Shown here: positions 1 to 7,023 of the stretch, piece by piece
Numbering within the stretch: the first letter of the stretch is position 1
Layout: the number at the start of each line of letters is the position of its first letter
NCBI GenBank assembly: GCA_944343275.1
Contig: CALVMH010000021.1
Location: forward strand, 1-32,324
Origin: an uncultured Clostridia bacterium
GTDB lineage: Bacteria > Bacillota > Clostridia > Christensenellales > Borkfalkiaceae
DNA: 32,324 bases
Direction of reading: 5' to 3'
Made by a program: the position numbers and the translations under genes
Notes under the pieces: generated by a model
What the model saw: only the letters and a program-made list of their open reading frames with translations
Databases searched by the model: none
What the model was told of the DNA's origin: nothing

Positions 1-72
1 GGTTGATAGGTCGGAGGTGGAAGCACGGTAACGTGTGGAGCTGACCGATACTAATAGGTCGAGGGCTTGATC
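1..72 (+). rRNA. 23S ribosomal RNA, 3' end (partial)
   Basis: The first bases carry the conserved 3' terminal segment of bacterial 23S rRNA, including the ACGTGTGGAGCTGACCGATA and CTAATAGGTCGAGGGCTTGA stretches. The rest of the gene lies left of the window. The end near base 72 is by similarity to other Firmicutes 23S genes and could be off by several bases. A spacer of about 217 bases with no recognisable gene leads to the 5S gene. Confidence 0.95.
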
Positions 73-289
73 TCAACGGGAGTTGAGAAGAAAGTCACTT
101 CAAGAACAAGAAAGCTATGACAAATATGGATTTTTCATGGAAGCAAGGAGTATATGGAACATCGCTGTTCAGTTGTCAGCCTGCGGGCTGAGGGAATCGC
201 GGAAAAGCGAGGATAAACGAGATAACCGCCGAGGGGGAAACTTGCCGGTTATTTCCATCGATATTTCCCCGCAAGGGTAAATATACCAC

Positions 290-403
290 GGCGGTGACGA
301 TAGAAGAGAGGATCCACCTGTTCCCATCCCGAACACAGAAGTTAAGCTCTCTCTCGCCCAAAGTACTTGGCTTAACAGCCCGGAAGGATAGGTTGTTGCC
401 GCC
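290..403 (+). rRNA. rrf: 5S ribosomal RNA
   Basis: This contains the conserved 5S core CCCATCCCGAACACAGAAGTTAAG. The ends were set by helix I: GGCGGTGAC at 290-298 pairs with GTTGCCGCC at 395-403, including G-T pairs. The resulting length of about 114 nt is normal for 5S. It lies in the usual 23S-5S-tRNA order. Ends may be off by 1-3 bases. Confidence 0.95.
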
Positions 404-409
404 TTTTAT

Positions 410-485
410 TGCCCCTTAGCTCAGTCGGTAGAGCATGCGGCTGTTAACCGCAGTGTCGACAGTTCGAGTCTGCCAGGGGCAGCCA
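410..485 (+). tRNA. tRNA-Asn (anticodon GTT), CCA encoded
   Basis: A complete cloverleaf can be folded. The acceptor arm TGCCCCT (410-416) pairs with AGGGGCA (475-481). The D arm contains AGCTCAGTCGGTAGAGCA, the anticodon loop has GTT at 443-445, and the T arm contains GTTCGAGTC. Discriminator G482 is followed by a genomically encoded CCA at 483-485. It sits six bases after the 5S gene, so it is probably the last gene of the rRNA operon. Confidence 0.96.
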
Positions 486-520
486 AAAAGAGAACACAGC
501 ATTGGCTGTGTTTTCTTTTT
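485..520 (+). terminator. Rho-independent terminator of the rRNA/tRNA-Asn operon
   Basis: The arm at 485-500 (AAAAAGAGAACACAGC) pairs with 505-520 (GCTGTGTTTTCTTTTT) across an ATTG loop, with one G-T pair. The T-rich arm provides the U tract. It begins at the last base of tRNA-Asn. The A-rich/T-rich symmetry means it could work in both directions. Confidence 0.85.
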
Positions 521-872
521 GTATTGCCGCGGCGGACGAGAACTGTAAGTTCGGCGATGTGGGCATGCGCGAAGCTCGCGCCCGCGGAGCTTTGCGCCGA
601 AGGCGCAAGCCCTGCCAAGGGGCAGCGCACGAAAACGCCGAGCGCTGCGCGCGTCGACAGTGACGCTCCGTGTTTTTTCGCAGGCGCCAACTTTTCTGCT
701 TGCAGGACAAGGTGAAGCGACTGTAAGCAAGTGTAAGAAGATGATCCAACAGAACTTCCGTAAGCGGTGCGGATCATCTGAAAAATCTGTCCGGCGGCGG
801 GTTTTTCCGATTTGCGCGGCGTGTGCGGTTTCGGATGTTGTGCAATGCGCGGAAGAGATTTTGCCAAAACCC
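521..872. other. Intergenic stretch without a recognised gene; cluster of short palindromes
   Basis: I see no gene here. Open frames cross it on both strands, but none has a ribosome binding site or a recognisable protein. Between 567 and 608 there are two perfect short hairpins: GCGCGA-AGC-TCGCGC (567-581) and TTGCGCC-GAA-GGCGCAA (592-608). Neither is followed by a T run, so they are not obvious terminators. Confidence 0.5.
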
Positions 873-901
873 TTGCAATTGTTCAAAAAGTGTGTTATCA
901 T
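873..901 (+). promoter_or_regulatory. Sigma-A type promoter for the sugar isomerase unit
   Basis: TTGCAA (873-878) and TATCAT (896-901) are separated by 17 bp, which fits a vegetative sigma factor promoter. Transcription would start near 908. That leaves a very short leader containing the GGAGG ribosome binding site (913-917) and the ATG at 926. Confidence 0.6.
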
Positions 902-925
902 TTTTGCAAATCGGAGGTTGGCAAC

Positions 926-1762
926 ATGTATCGGAAGATCATCGGTCTCGTTGCGGGCGGACCCGCGCCCGCGGAACAGATTCGCGTTTTCAAAGAAACG
1001 GGGTGGGACGGCGTATTTTTCTTATGGTCCGGAACGGACGCAGATCATGCGCTTGCCGCCTCCGTCCGGAACACGGGTCTGTGCCTGCAATCCGTCCATG
1101 CGCCGTACAACAGGGCGGACAGGCTGTGGGCGGCGGGCGACGAGGGCGCGGAGGAGACCGCGCGGCAGATCCGATGCATCCGCGATGCCGCCTCATGGGG
1201 GTGTGGTCTCGTTGTGATGCATGCCATCATCGGGATGGAACGGGTCTCGCCCGCAAGTTCCGAAAAAGAACAGGGGCTGCGCAATTTTGAAAGTATTTTG
1301 GACGCCGCGCAAAGGGCGGGCGTCATTGTCGCCATGGAGAACACGGAGGGCGAACAATATCTCGATACGCTCCTGACGCACTTCCGCGGGCATCCCGCCC
1401 TGCGGTTCTGCATCGATACGGGGCATGAAATGTGCTACGACTACGGGCACGATCTCATCGGCAAGTATGCCGATCTTCTGTACTGTACGCACCTCAACGA
1501 CAATCTCGGCATGAGCGGGGAGAAGATCACCTGGCTGGACGATCTGCATCTTCTGCCGTTTGACGGCGCAGCCGATTGGGAAAAGGTCATATCCCGCCTG
1601 AAAGCGGCAGATTACCGCGGTGATTTTACATTGGAAGTGAAATTGGAGGACAGGGAAGGGCGGCACGAACACGACGCATACCGTGCAATGCCCTTCGCTG
1701 CATATACGGCGCTGGCACTTGAACGTGCCGTGCGGCTGAAAAGAATGATGTGCGGATCATGA
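926..1762 (+). CDS. Sugar phosphate isomerase/epimerase, xylose isomerase-like TIM barrel
   Basis: The 278-aa protein has no signal peptide, so it is cytoplasmic. The fold is that of the AP-endonuclease-2/xylose-isomerase-like TIM barrels, which isomerise or epimerise sugars and related polyols with a divalent metal. Candidate metal and substrate residues are visible in order: E138 in VAMENTEG, D164 and H167 in CIDTGHEM, H189 in THLNDN and E237 in LEVKLE. This is the family pattern. The ATG at 926 was chosen because TCGGAGG lies eight bases upstream; the same frame is open further upstream but has no such site. The stop codon overlaps the next small ORF as ATGA. The exact substrate cannot be told from sequence. 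Its unit is separated from the large operon by a terminator, so a role in the same glycan pathway is only a guess. Confidence 0.85.
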   Translation: MYRKIIGLVAGGPAPAEQIRVFKETGWDGVFFLWSGTDADHALAASVRNTGLCLQSVHAPYNRADRLWAAGDEGAEETARQIRCIRDAASWGCGLVVMHAIIGMERVSPASSEKEQGLRNFESILDAAQRAGVIVAMENTEGEQYLDTLLTHFRGHPALRFCIDTGHEMCYDYGHDLIGKYADLLYCTHLNDNLGMSGEKITWLDDLHLLPFDGAADWEKVISRLKAADYRGDFTLEVKLEDREGRHEHDAYRAMPFAAYTALALERAVRLKRMMCGS

Positions 1763-1923
1763 CGAAACAGGAAACCACGAGAGAGAAAAGAGATAAAAAG
1801 GAATATCACGACCCCGCCAACCACGGCGTTCCGCTGACCGAACTCATCGAACGGTGCGGGTTTGTTTCCAAGATGACGTTCCACCGCGCATACAACAGAA
1901 ATTTCAAATTGCGCAGTTTCTGA
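1759..1923 (+). CDS. 54-aa ORF resembling the second helix-turn-helix of an AraC-type regulator
   Basis: The ORF starts at an ATG overlapping the upstream stop codon (ATGA at 1759-1762), an arrangement typical of translational coupling. It ends 23 bases before a strong terminator. The first 22 residues are charged. The remainder (VPLTELIERCGFVSKMTFHR onward) matches the pattern of the recognition HTH of AraC proteins: I-x-E-I-A-x-x-x-G-F-x-x-x-x-x-F-x-R-x-F. For comparison, the AraC gene near 25 kb has TSVSEIAYTVGFADALYFSK. A full AraC DNA-binding domain has two HTHs and about 100 residues, so this is either a decayed remnant or a free-standing mini-protein. Whether it is expressed is unknown. 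Confidence 0.45.
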   Translation: MTKQETTREKRDKKEYHDPANHGVPLTELIERCGFVSKMTFHRAYNRNFKLRSF

Positions 1924-1946
1924 AAACTGCATGCGGGAATACCGCA

Positions 1947-1995
1947 GCCGAAGGGCGCTTTGCCGACAGCAAAGCGCCCTTCGGCATTTTTTTTT
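1947..1995 (+). terminator. Strong Rho-independent terminator
   Basis: A perfect 17-bp stem pairs GCCGAAGGGCGCTTTGC (1947-1963) with GCAAAGCGCCCTTCGGC (1969-1985). The loop has five bases, and A plus nine or more T residues follow (1986-1995). It closes the isomerase/small-ORF unit. Confidence 0.93.
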
Positions 1996-2096
1996 GCGCC
2001 TGTCGGGGCGGCGCAACCGTGTCCCACCTGTCATTCCGAGCGGAGCGCGGCAATCCCATGGCGGACTGTTATTTTTACGGTGGGATTCTTATAGCA

Positions 2097-2220
2097 CACA
2101 GGGAAAAAGGAGGGGCATGAGGAGGAGAGGAAAGGCGCCATGCAGAGAACAAGAAGAGGGGAATGCAGAGGGGATGAAGAAATACATGCAGGGAAAAAGA
2201 AGGGGGGAATGCGGGGAAAA
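2097..2220 (+). repeat. Purine-rich low-complexity region with a degenerate 26-nt repeat
   Basis: Nearly all bases on the plus strand are A or G. Two 26-nt units at 2141-2166 and 2187-2212 match at 23 positions, both opening with TGCAG and ending in GGGGAATGC. A third, weaker copy lies at about 2097-2119. Unit spacing is 46 nt. Several GGAGG-like strings next to ATG arise from this composition. Confidence 0.55.
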
Positions 2221-2222
2221 GA

Positions 2223-2285
2223 GATATGGAAAAAGATGGAAATCGCATACTTTTTCTGAAAAACGTGATGAGATTTTTCCATATC
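2223..2285. repeat. Perfect 12-bp inverted repeat, 39-nt spacer
   Basis: GATATGGAAAAA (2223-2234) and TTTTTCCATATC (2274-2285) are exact inverted copies. If transcribed to the right this could fold, but it lacks the GC-rich stem and T run of a standard terminator. A regulatory site or the remnant of a small mobile sequence are both possible. Confidence 0.5.
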
Positions 2286-2446
2286 GTAATTTTCAAGTTT
2301 TATCGGGAAGTCGGGACATATACGGAGCAGCGCGGTGTAAATGCGCAAAAATCCATGTGAATACTGAACATTCTTGCAAAAAACTATATTCAAAAGCCGC
2401 AAAAATTCATATTTGATAATTCCATAAAAGTGATAAGAAGGCTCCA

Positions 2447-2476
2447 TTTACATTTATATGGAAGGGGTTTTATAAT
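2447..2476 (+). promoter_or_regulatory. Sigma-A type promoter for the 12-gene glycan operon
   Basis: TTTACA (2447-2452) and the consensus TATAAT (2471-2476) are 18 bp apart, at the end of an AT-rich stretch. It lies about 114 bases before the first gene at 2590. No other strong promoter is seen before the operon ends at 24478. Confidence 0.7.
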
Positions 2477-2542
2477 GAATGTATCAGGGAAAATACCGCC
2501 TGCGGATCGGCGCGGAAAGGGGACGCGCGGCTGCGGCAGATG

Positions 2543-2562
2543 TGCGGAAGGTGTATTCCGCA
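2543..2562 (+). promoter_or_regulatory. Inverted repeat in the operon leader, possible operator or hairpin
   Basis: TGCGGAA (2543-2549) and TTCCGCA (2556-2562) form a perfect 7-bp inverted repeat with a 6-base spacer. It lies about 60 bases downstream of the expected transcription start and 27 bases before the first ATG. It could be a regulator-binding site within the transcribed leader or an RNA hairpin. No T run follows. Confidence 0.4.
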
Positions 2563-2589
2563 GGACTATGAGAAGCAGAGAGGGAAAAG

Positions 2590-3540
2590 ATGAGAAAACA
2601 AAGAGCGGCGGCGCTGCTGCTCGCGCTGGCGGCGGGTTTCTGCCTTGCGGGCTGCGAGGAGGAGAAGCCGGAGGAAGAGCCTGCTCCCACGTTCGAAACG
2701 CGTCGGCTGATCACGGCGCAGGGCGCCGCCGTCGGCGTGGTGTCGACGCCGAACGCGCGCATGGAGAATGGCGGGCTGCTTGTGGAAGGGAACGGCGCAT
2801 CCTATACGGGTGCATTCAATGCCGTCTTTGAAAACGATCTGGAAATTTCGTTCGGGTTTTGCCGCGGAGATCCCGCGGCATATCGGCGTTTCACCTTTAC
2901 GTTTGCCTCGGCTTCCGACCCCGAAAAAACCTTCTCCGTCGTGTATGAATCGGAGGTGGCGGAGGCTTGGTACGGAGAGAAGTACGACAGAGGGTGCTCC
3001 GGCGTGTACGTCATGTACGGAGAGGAGGTCCGCTCCACGCGCTATTGGAAGGATAAGGGAAAAACGGAGTGGTATCACAGCAAAGAGAACTTCCCTATCG
3101 GCAACATGCTGGCTTCTCCGATGTTCGGCGGCGCGGGGGAACATGAGAAGGAATTCGGCGAACTGTACGGCACCCTGAGGCTTACCTGGACGAGCACGGG
3201 AATCCTTGAAATTTATGCAAGTGAACGGTTTTTGCAGGATTCGCCCCGTCTCATCGCCGCGTTCGACGGTTCCATGGGCGGGATAGGATTTGACCCCTCT
3301 TTTGAGTTGTGGGGACTTCCGCGCATGGAGATTTCGGACGGCTACACCGTCTCCTTCCGCAGCGAGGTGTTCGGCGGAAACGTGACGGAGCCGAACGCGC
3401 CGGACGTTTACTTTTCGCAGTTCGTAACGGGCAGGGGCAGTCAGGAACGTACCTATTCCCTTGCATCACAAATTATGTACGATCCGCCGTTTTACGCGGC
3501 GAACGGAACAAAATCAATCAGGACGGCGCAGTTGCCGTAA
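2590..3540 (+). CDS. Lipoprotein of unknown function carrying the locus-specific LP..GYTV module
   Basis: The 316-aa product begins with a lipoprotein signal peptide: MRKQR, a hydrophobic stretch, then LAGC with the lipidated cysteine at C22. An acidic linker follows. It is therefore expected on the outer face of the membrane. I do not recognise a named family. Residues from about 50 to 270 are beta-rich and resemble modules in the next gene and in the gene at 25596. Shared features are the VVYE...VYVMYGEEVR stretch, a TWTSTGILEIYA-like strand, and a closing WGLP (L243-P244) followed by GYTV (G251-V254). The ATG follows AGGGAAAAG-type upstream sequence. It is the first gene of the operon, 18 bp before the next, so a role in glycan binding at the cell surface is a reasonable inference. 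Confidence 0.8.
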   Translation: MRKQRAAALLLALAAGFCLAGCEEEKPEEEPAPTFETRRLITAQGAAVGVVSTPNARMENGGLLVEGNGASYTGAFNAVFENDLEISFGFCRGDPAAYRRFTFTFASASDPEKTFSVVYESEVAEAWYGEKYDRGCSGVYVMYGEEVRSTRYWKDKGKTEWYHSKENFPIGNMLASPMFGGAGEHEKEFGELYGTLRLTWTSTGILEIYASERFLQDSPRLIAAFDGSMGGIGFDPSFELWGLPRMEISDGYTVSFRSEVFGGNVTEPNAPDVYFSQFVTGRGSQERTYSLASQIMYDPPFYAANGTKSIRTAQLP

Positions 3541-3558
3541 GAGAGGAGGAAAAGTAGG

Positions 3559-6500
3559 ATGACAAATACGATCGGTGCCAAAAAGAAGCTGCTTGTCTGT
3601 CTGCTTGCGTTTGCCATGGGCGCAAGCGCGCTGACGGGCGGCATTTTGCTTGATGCCCGCGCGGAGAGCGTGAACGCGACGTCGCTCGTCACGCCGTCGT
3701 CGAGCGACGTGACGGTGACGGCTGCAAAGAGTTATACCACCACGCAGGGTGACTATACGACATCCGCCGGGCTGTATCTCGCTGCGCCTGCGGATAAATC
3801 GCTCTCTTACGGCATGGAGTTCAACGGCATTTTCACGGGGTCTACGGGCATTAAGGCATATTTCCCCGGGGAAGGCTTTTGGAACATAAACAAGGAAATG
3901 GTGATTACGGTCACTTCGATCACTGACCCCGACGCACGCTTTGAGATCAGGATCGGCGGCGAGTGGCAGCAGTACGGCGCGGTCGTTTATCAGTGGGAAG
4001 GGCAGGAACTTTGGAGAACGCGCGGCACGACGTTTAGCGCCAGCAACACTTATTATTATAAAGAGGGCACGTATTACCAGAGCGGATGCAAAGACGTAAA
4101 TGCCGCACAGTTCATTCCCGCGCCCGGTCATTTTACCGATGTGGACCTCGGAAGAAAGACGGCGTACTTCGGGATCGAAATGAAGGATGACGGTTCTGTT
4201 GACGTGGTGCTGTTGAGTTCGCACGGCGATACCTATAACAATCGCATCACGATCGCCTCGTTTGAGGACGATCCCGATGACTTCGAGCCTTCTGTGAGCG
4301 ACTCGGGAACGACATCCAACCTTCCCAAAATCGACTTGACCGACGGTTATACGATTGGGTTTGCATTCAGCGACAGCGACATGAACAAGAGCTATGATTT
4401 CCTGATCGAATCGATCGCAACGAGTGCAACGGGCGATCCGTATAACGACGGCGGAACGGTCTATGCGCTGAATACGACAACGCTTAACACAGAGCCTGCA
4501 TTCTATACGAAGTGGAAGGATACGCCCATCATGACGCTTGCAGATCATGCATATCTCGATTCGACGTATCTGACTCAGACGATTACGCTCCCCGAAGTGA
4601 CCGTCAAACAGGCGGGACAACCGAGCTCTTTCACAGGAACGATCACCGTGACCGACTCCGCGGGACCGCAGACGGTTTCAAATCCAGACCGCTCCTATAC
4701 CATTCGAAACGCCGGCTTGCACACGGTGTGCTATGCGCAGAGTGGCGTCGAAATCAAGATCACCTTCTACGCAGGCAATGCGTCTGTCCCGATTGCCAAC
4801 GTCATTGAAAACGCGCAGGGGACGGTCGGCAAGAATACGCAAGGGGTCAATATTGCAGGTTCCAACGGCAGCAACGCATACAGCGGCAAACTCGTCGGAG
4901 CGTTCAGCGACACCGCGGAGATCGAATTTGCCTTCCCGGATTCGCTGTTCGATGGAACCCGCGGCGGCGAATTTGTCTACATCATCCGCGATCTACAAGG
5001 GCAGGAAGTGTTCCGCGTCGTTTACGAAGGCAAGGGCTGGAACACGTCGGCGTATGTCGTCTACGGGCAGGAAGTGCGCGGGTACAGTCACAATGGCTAC
5101 ATCAACGGAGCATGGAACACCTACGAGGCGTATGTCTACGAAAAGTACCCGAATGTCGGCGGCGGGGAGGGGGATTGGTATTATGCACTCCCCGGACTGA
5201 ACGCTTACAACAAGGAGAAATATCCGTCGGGTACGTTCAAGCTCTTCTGGGAGGGCAGCGCCCTCTGCGTCGGCGTGGATAACCGCGACAACCAACTCAT
5301 CACGATCGCCAAATTCGACGGCTCTCAAAAGCCTTCCGAGGAGCTGATCGGCGAGGACGGCTACATGCTGTCCACGGAAGAGGGCGCAGCGTGGGGACTG
5401 CCGTTGCTCAAAGAGAGGCTCTTTAACGGATACACGGTGGAATTTGCGTTCAACGGCGCGCGTCAAAACTCCGCGACCTTCCTCTCCGTCAACGGTATTT
5501 CGCTGGCGAACAGAGACAACCTGACAAAGGATTATATTTCCTCCGTCACCCTCATTCCCGACAAGGCAGCCGTCGACGGCGCAGATGTCTACGTCGCCCA
5601 AGGGCTGCATGCGGGAACGGTGCACAGAGTGTATTCCTATGCCTTTGTGGGAGCTTCGGAGGGCTATGAAGCCTCCTGGGGCGAATCGCATCAGGTGTTT
5701 GAGAGCGATCTTGATACCTTCCATACCAATACGGCTGTCGGGAACTACACCGTGTCCATTCCTGCAAGCGAGGCAGAGGGCGGGCATTGGGAGGATCAAC
5801 AGCTCAACCTGCACATTGAAGATGCCTGGACGCTTTCCTTCAACCTGAAGGAGGGGCAGGTCGCGGAAGGTTCGGCAGACCCCATTACCTTCTCCGCACA
5901 CACCAAGTTCCTGCTCTCCGTTCCCGAAGTCGAGCGCGCGTTCTGGCAGTTCGACGGCTGGTCGACGCAGGAGAACGGCAGCAAATGGGACGGTTCGTTC
6001 GACGCATGGAACGGCAACGTCACGCTCTACGCGCAGTGGAAGGACGTGACGCCTCCGACCATCACGCTTGCAGACGGCATGAAAGAGCATGCGGAAGTGT
6101 ATTTGCAGGACGGCTCCTTCGTCATTTCCAAGGCGGACGTCATCGCGTCCGATGCGGCGCAGCCCGATGCGGTGACGCTCACCGTGCAATATAAGAAGGT
6201 GGGTGCGGCAGACTACACCACGCTTCAAGAGGATAGCGTCACGATCGAAGGCGCCGAGTTCGTGGTCGGCGAATGGGAGATCGTCTATACAGTGGACGGC
6301 GACGGGAACGGCCCCGTCACCTTCACCCGCACCGTTTCCGTCGTCGACCGCGCCGCGCCCGTCGTGACCGTCGGCAACGTCGAACGCGCTGCATTCGTCG
6401 GCGTTGCGGTGAACATCGGCGGCGGCGTCACGGCGAGGGATGCAGACGGCGAGGCGCTCAGCGTCAACGTGATCGTCGTCGACGAGAACGGAAAGCAGTG

Positions 6501-7005
6501 CGTGGTCACGGGCGGCGTGTTTATTCCCCGCAAGGCGGGCGTGTACACCGTCTCCTGCACGGCGGCGGACGGCTCGCTCATCGGGCATGCGTCGTACAGC
6601 ATCACCGTCATCGAGGATACGATCGCGCCCGTTCTGTCGGTGGGCTTTTCCGACAAGACGGTCTCCGCGGGCAGCACCGTGGACCTTCCTGCGGGAACGG
6701 CAACGGACAACGCGGATGCGAACGTCGCCGTGACGGTCACCGTCACCTACGGAACGGAGAACGTGCAGCTTTCGGGGAATTCCTTCAAGGCGGAAAAGGC
6801 AGGCACATACACCGTCACATGGACCGCGCGCGACGCCGCAGGCAACACGCAAACGGTTTCGGCTCACGTCACCGTGCAGCCCGCCGGTCATGCAGGCAAC
6901 GTCGGTCTGATCGTCGGCATCGTTGTGGCGGTCATCGCGGTCATCGCGGTGGTGGTCATCGTCGCCGTGGTCGCCAAAAAGAAAAAATCGGCAAAAACAA
7001 AGTGA
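3559..7005 (+). CDS. Large membrane-anchored surface protein: two LP..GYTV modules, InlB-type repeat and Ig-like domains
   Basis: The 1148-aa exported protein has a signal peptide at 1-36 (KKK, hydrophobic core, ARA cleavage-like site). Two related beta-rich modules follow at about 50-290 and 412-650, each ending in LP (255-256; 614-615) and GYT (263-265; 624-626). Residues 755-827 (WQFDGWSTQENGSKWDG...VTLYAQW) match the Listeria-Bacteroides/InlB B-repeat pattern. Three Ig-like domains follow at about 829-928, 931-1017 and 1020-1106. A membrane helix (1115-1139) with a lysine-rich tail anchors it; there is no LPXTG motif. AGGAGG lies nine bases before the ATG. It sits just upstream of the transporter genes, so a glycan-binding or scaffolding role is inferred, not shown. 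A paralog is encoded at 25596. Confidence 0.85.
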   Translation: MTNTIGAKKKLLVCLLAFAMGASALTGGILLDARAESVNATSLVTPSSSDVTVTAAKSYTTTQGDYTTSAGLYLAAPADKSLSYGMEFNGIFTGSTGIKAYFPGEGFWNINKEMVITVTSITDPDARFEIRIGGEWQQYGAVVYQWEGQELWRTRGTTFSASNTYYYKEGTYYQSGCKDVNAAQFIPAPGHFTDVDLGRKTAYFGIEMKDDGSVDVVLLSSHGDTYNNRITIASFEDDPDDFEPSVSDSGTTSNLPKIDLTDGYTIGFAFSDSDMNKSYDFLIESIATSATGDPYNDGGTVYALNTTTLNTEPAFYTKWKDTPIMTLADHAYLDSTYLTQTITLPEVTVKQAGQPSSFTGTITVTDSAGPQTVSNPDRSYTIRNAGLHTVCYAQSGVEIKITFYAGNASVPIANVIENAQGTVGKNTQGVNIAGSNGSNAYSGKLVGAFSDTAEIEFAFPDSLFDGTRGGEFVYIIRDLQGQEVFRVVYEGKGWNTSAYVVYGQEVRGYSHNGYINGAWNTYEAYVYEKYPNVGGGEGDWYYALPGLNAYNKEKYPSGTFKLFWEGSALCVGVDNRDNQLITIAKFDGSQKPSEELIGEDGYMLSTEEGAAWGLPLLKERLFNGYTVEFAFNGARQNSATFLSVNGISLANRDNLTKDYISSVTLIPDKAAVDGADVYVAQGLHAGTVHRVYSYAFVGASEGYEASWGESHQVFESDLDTFHTNTAVGNYTVSIPASEAEGGHWEDQQLNLHIEDAWTLSFNLKEGQVAEGSADPITFSAHTKFLLSVPEVERAFWQFDGWSTQENGSKWDGSFDAWNGNVTLYAQWKDVTPPTITLADGMKEHAEVYLQDGSFVISKADVIASDAAQPDAVTLTVQYKKVGAADYTTLQEDSVTIEGAEFVVGEWEIVYTVDGDGNGPVTFTRTVSVVDRAAPVVTVGNVERAAFVGVAVNIGGGVTARDADGEALSVNVIVVDENGKQCVVTGGVFIPRKAGVYTVSCTAADGSLIGHASYSITVIEDTIAPVLSVGFSDKTVSAGSTVDLPAGTATDNADANVAVTVTVTYGTENVQLSGNSFKAEKAGTYTVTWTARDAAGNTQTVSAHVTVQPAGHAGNVGLIVGIVVAVIAVIAVVVIVAVVAKKKKSAKTK

Positions 7006-7023
7006 TTTGAGGAGGACAATACA

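Larger units (their letters stand above)
1996..2446. other. Intergenic region with no supported gene
   Basis: I see no credible coding sequence here. The left part (about 2029-2087) contains TGTCATTCCGAGCGGAGCG followed by the spaced inverted pair AATCCCA (2052-2058) and TGGGATT (2081-2087). This looks like a dispersed intergenic repeat, but that cannot be confirmed here. The middle is purine-rich (see 2097-2220). The right part (about 2240-2446) is clearly more AT-rich than the rest of the window, consistent with a promoter-proximal or regulatory region. Confidence 0.55.

Noticed and set aside
83-280. Small ORF between 23S and 5S rRNA
   Set aside because: It lies in the rRNA spacer, with no ribosome binding site and no plausible protein.
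812-925. Upstream extension of the isomerase gene
   Set aside because: The extra 38 residues overlap the promoter, and the internal ATG at 926 has a good GGAGG site.
2117-2416. A 99-codon plus-strand ORF with AGGAGGGG before its ATG
   Set aside because: The ribosome-site-like string comes from the purine-rich repeat itself. The product is Arg/Lys-rich with no family resemblance and runs into the AT-rich promoter region.
4993-6891. A 632-codon minus-strand open frame
   Set aside because: It is antisense to the 1148-aa surface protein and consists of low-information His/Arg/Asp-rich sequence without family features or a ribosome binding site.
3559-7005. LPXTG sortase anchoring of the 1148-aa protein
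   Set aside because: No LPXTG or close variant is found before the C-terminal helix. The end is a plain membrane helix with a lysine-rich tail.
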